Part shown: positions 6,836 through 10,336 of the stretch, one piece after another | Layout: each line of letters begins with the position of its first letter | Position numbering within the stretch: position 1 is the first letter of the stretch | Assembly: GCA_947426875.1 (NCBI GenBank) | Contig: CANEFU010000023.1 | Span: 1-10,336 of the forward strand | Direction of reading: 5' to 3' | Origin: an uncultured Clostridium sp. | Lineage (GTDB): Bacteria > Bacillota > Clostridia > TANB77 > CAG-508 | Length of the DNA: 10,336 nt | The notes under the pieces: generated by a model | What the model was told of the DNA's origin: nothing | What the model saw: only the letters and a program-made list of their open reading frames with translations | The model's database searches: none | Made by a program: the position numbers and the translations under genes

Positions 6836-6941
6836 AAATCATCCCTTTTATTCTTTTTAATGCAATTTTATAATCATGGGCTAATTGTTTATCGCCATAA
6901 TATTCTGCATTGGCGATTCTCTCAATTTGATTATCGGTCAT
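6753..6941 (-). CDS. N-terminal portion of the same split gene (62 codons as it stands)
   Basis: First reading frame of the unknown operon. ATG at 6939-6941 is preceded by AAAGGGGA at good spacing, and a promoter lies 33 nt upstream. It begins MTDNQIERIANAEYYGDKQL and is charged and helical. Codon choice is normal until about 6780 (TGG GAA). The remaining eight residues (MPISLRIR) look like out-of-frame sequence, while skipping one A in the GGGAAA run (6779-6784) leads straight into the downstream frame (W-E-C-Q-Y-L-L-E-Y-D). Read alone it would be a 62-residue protein overlapping its neighbour by 83 nt. A single-base indel (mutation or assembly error) is the simplest explanation; programmed +1 shifting or a genuine overlapping pair cannot be excluded. 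Confidence 0.6.
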   Translation of the reverse strand: MTDNQIERIANAEYYGDKQLAHDYKIALKRIKGMIFEKDFEYKDPDTRYEKNWEMPISLRIR

Positions 6942-6973
6942 TACAATTTCCCCTTTTTATAACATTCTATTAC

Positions 6974-7002
6974 ATTTTAACATAACTTTCTAAAAAGTGC
7001 AA
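6974..7002 (-). promoter_or_regulatory. Promoter of the unknown operon
   Basis: On the minus strand, TTGCAC (6997-7002) and TAAAAT (6974-6979) are separated by 17 nt, with TG one base upstream of the -10 box (extended -10). The transcript would start near 6967, about 25 nt before the ATG at 6941. The trmFO terminator lies just upstream, so this set of genes is probably transcribed independently of trmFO. Confidence 0.75.
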
Positions 7003-7076
7003 CATTTTTATGTAAATTTAAGTAAAATTTAATAAAAATGACACGTCTTGGTAATATTTGTAACATTTTCCTCTAC

Positions 7077-7116
7077 AAAAATAAGCAAATACATTATCTG
7101 TATCTGCTCATTTTTT
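7077..7116 (-). terminator. trmFO intrinsic terminator
   Basis: On the minus strand AGCAGATAC pairs with GTATTTGCT (9 bp, one G-U) around the 7-nt loop AGATAAT. The stem extends outward through UGA/UUA-type pairs and an A-run/U-run, ending in ATTTTT. The stop codon of trmFO (TGA, 7108-7110) is inside the first arm. The A-run on the opposite side makes it potentially bidirectional. Confidence 0.85.
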
Positions 7117-8475
7117 ATCTAGGTTTTCCAAACTTCTTTCTGCCAACTTTGTATATCTCAATTTCTTATCCCTAATTCTTTTTCCTTCTAGCTCTGGTAA
7201 AATACCAAAATTAGCATTCATTGGTTGAAACTTATCATTAGGAGTTGAAATATATTTTGCCAAAGCTCCTATTACCGTATATTCTGAAAAACAATGATTT
7301 TTTCCTCCGTCCCCAAAATCATCACTAGCATTTAATCCTGCTACTAGTCCAGAGGATATTGATTCTACATAGCCTTCTACTCCTGTTATTTGTCCAGCAA
7401 AGTATAGGTTTGGTATTGCTTTCAGTTGATAGGTTTCTTTTAATAATTGACTTGCATTTATATAAGTATTTCTATGCATTACACCATATTTAACAAATTC
7501 AGCCTTCTCTAATCCTGGTATTTTACTAAATATTCTTTTTTGCTCTCCATATTTTAGGTTAGTTTGAAAACCTACCATATTATACAAACTTGCTTTTTTG
7601 TCATCTTGTCTTAGTTGGACTACTGCATAAGGTCTTCTTGCTGTTCTTGGGTCATCAAATCCTACTGGCTTCAATGGGCCAAAACGCAAAGTATCCATTC
7701 CTCTTTTAGCCATAACTTCAATCGGCATACATCCTTCAAAAATTTCTCTTTTTTCAAATTCATGTAAAGTTACAACCTCTGCTTCTACTAATTCCTTCCA
7801 GAATGTTTCATATTCTTCCTTTTCCATTGGAAGGTTAATGTAACTCTGTTCTTCTCTTTCCTGTTTAGCTAACCTTTGTTTCCATTGCTCTTCTGTTTCC
7901 TCTTTTTTCTTTTCTTGACTATAACGGTTCCCATAAAAAGCAATGTCAAAATTAATACTGTCCTTTTCTAAAATGGGTGCTGCTGCATCATAAAAATATA
8001 ATTTGTCTTGACCTGTTAATTCTTGAATTTGATTCGCTAATCCATCTGAAGTCAAAGGACCAGTCGCTATAATAACAATTCCTTCTTTTAGCATTTCTCT
8101 TATATCACTAACTTCTTTATGAATTACTTCAATATATGGATTTTGTGTTATTTCTTTTGTTACTTTTTGTGCAAAAGCATCTCTATCTACCGCCAACGCT
8201 TGTCCTGCTGGTACTCTTGTTTCATCTGCTATACGAATTAATAAAGAATCTAATCTTCTTAATTCTTCTTTTAATAAACCACAGGCATTGGTTAATAAAT
8301 TTGATTTAAAAGAATTGCTACATACAATTTCAGCTAAATCTTGGTTACTATGGGCTGGTGAAAATTGAAATGGCTTCATTTCATATAATTTTACTTTTAT
8401 CTTCTTTTTAGCAATTTGATAGGCAGCTTCGCAACCTGCTAAGCCTCCTCCTATTATAGTTATATAATCTTTCAT
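7108..8475 (-). CDS. trmFO: Methylenetetrahydrofolate:tRNA (uracil-5-)-methyltransferase, FADH2-oxidising
   Basis: Flavoenzyme that makes m5U54 (T54) in the T-loop of tRNAs, using methylene-tetrahydrofolate as carbon donor and reduced FAD; cytosolic. The FAD-binding dinucleotide motif IIGGGLAGCEAA is at residues 7-18, AEIVCSNSF holds Cys52, and FEGCMPIEVMAKRG holds Cys249; these two cysteines match the functionally important Cys53/Cys226 of the Bacillus subtilis enzyme. TGVEGYVES and FQPMNANFG are typical C-terminal stretches. Its 455 residues exceed the B. subtilis enzyme (435) because of about 20 extra Lys/Glu/Gln-rich residues at roughly 187-210, before YINLPM. The ATG at 8475 is preferred over the GTG at 8526: the conserved N-terminus begins here and AAGGG lies upstream, although with long spacing. 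It is monocistronic or read through from scfA, not next to topA/codY as in Bacillus. Confidence 0.96.
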   Translation of the reverse strand: MKDYITIIGGGLAGCEAAYQIAKKKIKVKLYEMKPFQFSPAHSNQDLAEIVCSNSFKSNLLTNACGLLKEELRRLDSLLIRIADETRVPAGQALAVDRDAFAQKVTKEITQNPYIEVIHKEVSDIREMLKEGIVIIATGPLTSDGLANQIQELTGQDKLYFYDAAAPILEKDSINFDIAFYGNRYSQEKKKEETEEQWKQRLAKQEREEQSYINLPMEKEEYETFWKELVEAEVVTLHEFEKREIFEGCMPIEVMAKRGMDTLRFGPLKPVGFDDPRTARRPYAVVQLRQDDKKASLYNMVGFQTNLKYGEQKRIFSKIPGLEKAEFVKYGVMHRNTYINASQLLKETYQLKAIPNLYFAGQITGVEGYVESISSGLVAGLNASDDFGDGGKNHCFSEYTVIGALAKYISTPNDKFQPMNANFGILPELEGKRIRDKKLRYTKLAERSLENLDKK

Positions 8476-8535
8476 TTTTAATTTTATCCCTTCTTTAAAG
8501 CTCAATTTTAATTGTCTCTGCTCCACTTGTTTTGT

Positions 8536-8544
8536 ATTTTATCA
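8536..8544 (-). promoter_or_regulatory. Candidate trmFO promoter (extended -10)
   Basis: The minus strand reads TGATAAAAT: a TG one base upstream of the -10 box TAAAAT (8536-8541), 60 nt before the trmFO ATG. The hexamer 17 nt upstream (TGGATT) is a poor -35 box, so activity would depend on the extended -10. A-rich and T-rich tracts lie further upstream. Confidence 0.45.
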
Positions 8545-8652
8545 TATTTTTTGCCTTAATCCATAAAAAAGTAAAAAAATTCATTTTTTTAACGTTTTTT
8601 CCTGAAACTCTTCATTTTTTATGTGTTAGTTCGCTTTCCTTGCATTTTAAAT

Positions 8653-8675
8653 GGGTAGGAAGAACCTCCCTACCC
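8653..8675 (-). terminator. GC-rich hairpin after scfA, without U-run
   Basis: On the minus strand GGGTAGGGAG pairs with CTTCCTACCC (10 bp, one G-U) around the loop GTT, starting 10 nt after the scfA stop. The pairing is complete only in this orientation (the plus strand has an A-C mismatch), which fits a role in the scfA transcript. The following ATTTAAAATG is a weak tail, so it may be an inefficient terminator or a 3'-end stabilising hairpin that lets some transcription continue into trmFO. Confidence 0.55.
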
Positions 8676-8684
8676 GCTCCAGAC

Positions 8685-8837
8685 CTATGCTTTTTCACGT
8701 TCTTTTTCACAGTTCTGGTTTCCTACGGTGCAAGACGTTTTGCATGCCGACTGGCACGACGTCTGGCACTCGCCGCATCCTCCCTTATGTAAGGTGTCGT
8801 TGAAAGTTCGATTGCTAATTGTTTTTACGTGTTTCAT
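8685..8837 (-). CDS. scfA: SCIFF six-cysteine RiPP precursor peptide (ranthipeptide family)
   Basis: A 50-residue precursor of the near-universal clostridial SCIFF (six cysteines in forty-five) family. The leader MKHVKTISNRTFNDTLHKGG is followed by a core of C-G-E-C-QTS-C-QSA-C-KTS-C-TVGNQN-C, with cysteines at 21, 24, 28, 32, 36 and 43, then a charged tail EKEREKA. Known family members are modified by a radical SAM/SPASM maturase (ScfB, CteB) that forms Cys-to-Thr thioether links; the Cys32/Thr37 pair described for the Clostridium thermocellum peptide is present at the same numbers here. The start ATG (8835-8837) follows GAGGAGG with 9 nt spacing. By hand count the gene is about 46% G+C, with roughly 63% across codons 21-37, far above its neighbours. 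It has its own strong promoter. No maturase gene is within the window; downstream is trmFO, upstream a helicase. Identification is firm from the cysteine pattern. Confidence 0.95.
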   Translation of the reverse strand: MKHVKTISNRTFNDTLHKGGCGECQTSCQSACKTSCTVGNQNCEKEREKA

Positions 8838-8888
8838 GCTGTTTTTCCTCCTCTTTTAGGGTTGAATGTTAATGTTTTTGGTTGCTTT

Positions 8889-8902
8889 ATTCCTTTCGGA
8901 AT
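8889..8902 (-). promoter_or_regulatory. 5'-end hairpin of the scfA transcript
   Basis: The minus strand reads ATTCC-GAAA-GGAAT, a 5-bp stem capped by a GNRA tetraloop, and lies at or next to the predicted transcription start (near 8903). Hairpins at the extreme 5' end often protect mRNAs from decay; that role here is inference. Confidence 0.5.
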
Positions 8903-8909
8903 TTTACTC

Positions 8910-8938
8910 ATTATAACATATTTTCTTAAATTTGCCAA
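8910..8938 (-). promoter_or_regulatory. scfA promoter (sigma-A type, extended -10)
   Basis: On the minus strand, TTGGCA (8933-8938) and a perfect TATAAT (8910-8915) are 17 nt apart, with TG one base before the -10 box. It is the best promoter match in the window and predicts a leader of about 65 nt, implying high expression of the SCIFF precursor. Confidence 0.87.
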
Positions 8939-8967
8939 CATCATGACTTTTTTAGTTTCGACCTTTT

Positions 8968-9035
8968 AAAAAAAGAGACAAGGGGACAAGTCTAAAGTAT
9001 CTCACTTTTGCTTTATCCCTTTTGTCTCATTTTTT
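8968..9035 (-). terminator. Bidirectional terminator after the helicase gene
   Basis: GAGACAA (9028-9022) plus GGGA pair with TCCC plus TTGTCTC (8986-8975) across a small internal bulge; inside, TAAAG/CTTTA can pair again. The minus strand ends in seven Ts (8974-8968) and the plus strand in six (9030-9035), so it can terminate in both directions. It belongs to a larger set of inverted repeats reaching 9080. Confidence 0.75.
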
Positions 9036-9080
9036 GACTTAATTCGACTCAAAACGTGATACAAATTAAGACTGTCCCTT
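8981..9080. repeat. Nested inverted repeats with a GGGACA-GTCT motif
   Basis: On the plus strand, AGGGGACAAGTCT (8981-8993) is matched by the inverted AGACTGTCCCTT (9069-9080), with a one-base difference in the arms. Between them CTTAATT and AATTAAG (about 9038-9044 and 9064-9070) form another pair, and the terminator stem overlaps the left arm. GGGGACA/TGTCCC palindromes of this look recur as REP-like elements in many bacterial genomes; that comparison is from memory and has not been tested here. Confidence 0.5.
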
Positions 9081-9086
9081 ATTGTT

Positions 9087-10336
9087 TCAGCCAAATAAAT
9101 TCATAATTTCTTCTTTTGATAGCTTGTTGATAAATGATGTTTTGGTGCTAAGCATGTTGTCTACTAATTCTGCCTTTTTTTGTTGTAGTTCATAGATTTT
9201 TTCTTCTATGGTATTTTTGGTGATTAATTTATATACTTGCACGTTATTTTTTTGTCCTATTCTGTATGCTCTATCGGTTGCTTGGTTTTCCGTGGATAGG
9301 TTCCACCATGGGTCGTAGTGTATGACCATATCGGCTCCTGTTAAGTTTAGTCCTGTTCCTCCTGCTTTTAGTGATATTAAGAATACTTTTATTTCTGGAT
9401 TTTCGTTGAATTCATCTACTAATTTGATTCTTTCTTCTATTTTGGTACTTCCTGTTAATTTAAAATACTGAATATTTCGTTGTTTTAATTCTTTTTCTAT
9501 GATTTCAAACATAGAGGTATATCCAGAAAATAATAAAATCTTGTGTCCGCTATTAACAGCATCTTGCACGACTTCTATACATTGCTCTAATTTGCTACTT
9601 CCTTCTTTATAATCTTCCATAAATAAACCTGGATGACAACATATTTGTCTTAGTCTTGTTAGTGCTGCTAATATTTGCATTTGACTTCTTTCATATCCAC
9701 TTATTTCTATTTCTTCTGCTATTTCCTTTTTAGCTTGGGCTAAATAACTTAGATAGATATTTCTTTGCTCTTCTCCCATTTCATTGTTTAATACTGTTAT
9801 GGTTTTATCTGGTAATTCTGTTAATACTTCTTTTTTGTTTCTCCTTAAAATAAATGGTTCTATTAGCATTCTTAATTTTGCCATGGTTTCTTGACTTTCT
9901 TCTTTCACAATTGGTGTTTCATACATAGCTTTGAATTTTTTATAGGTAAATAAATAACCTGGCATGATAAAGTCAAAAATGGACCACAATTCTGCTAACG
10001 AATTTTCAATTGGTGTTCCTGTTAGTGCATAACAGGTATCTGCTTTTATTTTTTTGATTGATTTCGCATTCTGTGTACTACTATTTTTTAGGTATTGTGC
10101 CTCATCTGCTATCACATAACGAAATGTATAATCTTTTTGTAAATATAAATCAATATCTCTTTTTAAGAGGTCATAAGATGTGATGACTAAATCATATTGG
10201 TCCATTTCTTCAATTTGTCTTTTTCTTTCTGCTAAGCTTCCTCTTATTACTAATGTCTTCAATTCTTGTGCAAACTTTTTTGCTTCATTTTGCCAATTTA
10301 AGGTCAAAGAACTAGGTGAAACAACTAAACTTGCTC
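9087..10336 (-). CDS. SNF2-family ATP-dependent helicase, C-terminal part (5' end beyond the window)
   Basis: DNA translocase/helicase of the SWI2/SNF2 superfamily. The visible 416 or so codons begin ASLVVSPSSLTLNW (motif Ia region), so the P-loop and N-terminus lie outside the window. In visible numbering: VIADEAQ with the DEAQ box at 77-80, LTGTPIENS at 104-112, PFILRRNKKEVLTELPDK, a second RecA-like domain with SLKAGGTGLNL (about 321-331), and motif VI QATDRAYRIGQ (351-361). Family members in Firmicutes are about 1000 residues, often with an N-terminal SWIM zinc finger and a SNF2-associated domain; whether this one has them cannot be seen. The TTG at 10307 is internal, since the frame stays open and conserved upstream of it. 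The TGA stop (9087-9089) is followed by the terminator at 8968-9035. The cellular role of these bacterial SNF2 proteins is poorly defined. Confidence 0.95.
   Translation of the reverse strand, partial: ASLVVSPSSLTLNWQNEAKKFAQELKTLVIRGSLAERKRQIEEMDQYDLVITSYDLLKRDIDLYLQKDYTFRYVIADEAQYLKNSSTQNAKSIKKIKADTCYALTGTPIENSLAELWSIFDFIMPGYLFTYKKFKAMYETPIVKEESQETMAKLRMLIEPFILRRNKKEVLTELPDKTITVLNNEMGEEQRNIYLSYLAQAKKEIAEEIEISGYERSQMQILAALTRLRQICCHPGLFMEDYKEGSSKLEQCIEVVQDAVNSGHKILLFSGYTSMFEIIEKELKQRNIQYFKLTGSTKIEERIKLVDEFNENPEIKVFLISLKAGGTGLNLTGADMVIHYDPWWNLSTENQATDRAYRIGQKNNVQVYKLITKNTIEEKIYELQQKKAELVDNMLSTKTSFINKLSKEEIMNLFG

Noticed and set aside
8476..8526. Upstream GTG start for trmFO (17 extra residues)
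   Set aside because: No ribosome binding site before the GTG, the extra residues lie outside the conserved FAD-binding N-terminus, and the predicted transcript start is almost at this codon.
8532..8792. Plus-strand open reading frame of 86 codons
   Set aside because: No ribosome binding site, a Phe- and Leu-rich translation, and it runs antisense across the well-supported SCIFF gene and its downstream hairpin.
10305..10307. TTG as the start of the helicase gene
   Set aside because: The frame is open to the window edge and the upstream residues (ASLVVSPSS) match the conserved SNF2 motif Ia region, so the gene is truncated by the window, not started here.

Overview
All genes lie on the minus strand of an AT-rich, low-GC genome. 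A str operon (rpsL, rpsG, fusA) with strong AGGAGG-type ribosome binding sites, a TrmFO-type tRNA methyltransferase and a SCIFF six-cysteine RiPP precursor together point to class Clostridia, probably an uncultured or gut-type lineage. The genus cannot be named from this window.

Layout in transcription order, from high to low coordinates. (1) 10336-9087: C-terminal part of a SNF2-family helicase, entering from the window edge and ending at a bidirectional terminator inside a larger nest of inverted repeats (8968-9080). (2) 8938-8653: a strong sigma-A type promoter, a 50-residue SCIFF precursor gene (scfA, 8685-8837) and a GC-rich hairpin. No radical SAM maturase gene is in the window. (3) 8541-7077: trmFO with a possible promoter of its own and a clear terminator overlapping its stop codon. 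(4) 7002-3476: an unrecognised operon with its own promoter. It encodes a protein apparently split by a +1 frameshift (6753-6941 plus 5303-6835), a 60-residue acidic protein (5084-5266) and a 534-residue charged, coiled-coil protein (3476-5080). (5) 3462-1: the str operon, with a strong extended -10 promoter only 13 nt after the stop of the preceding gene. It encodes S12 (GTG start), S7 (GTG start) and EF-G (start at 1858, C-terminus beyond the window).

Three things stand out. First, the SCIFF precursor is short and GC-rich and sits apart from a maturase. Second, a 79-bp imperfect palindrome occurs twice, 21-23 nt after the stops of rpsL and rpsG, and nearly all differences between the copies preserve the fold. 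Third, the unknown operon occupies the place upstream of rpsL where many Firmicutes carry rpoB/rpoC and an L7Ae-like gene. The str spacers are also unusually long (about 285 and 295 nt) because of the palindromes and other structured sequence.
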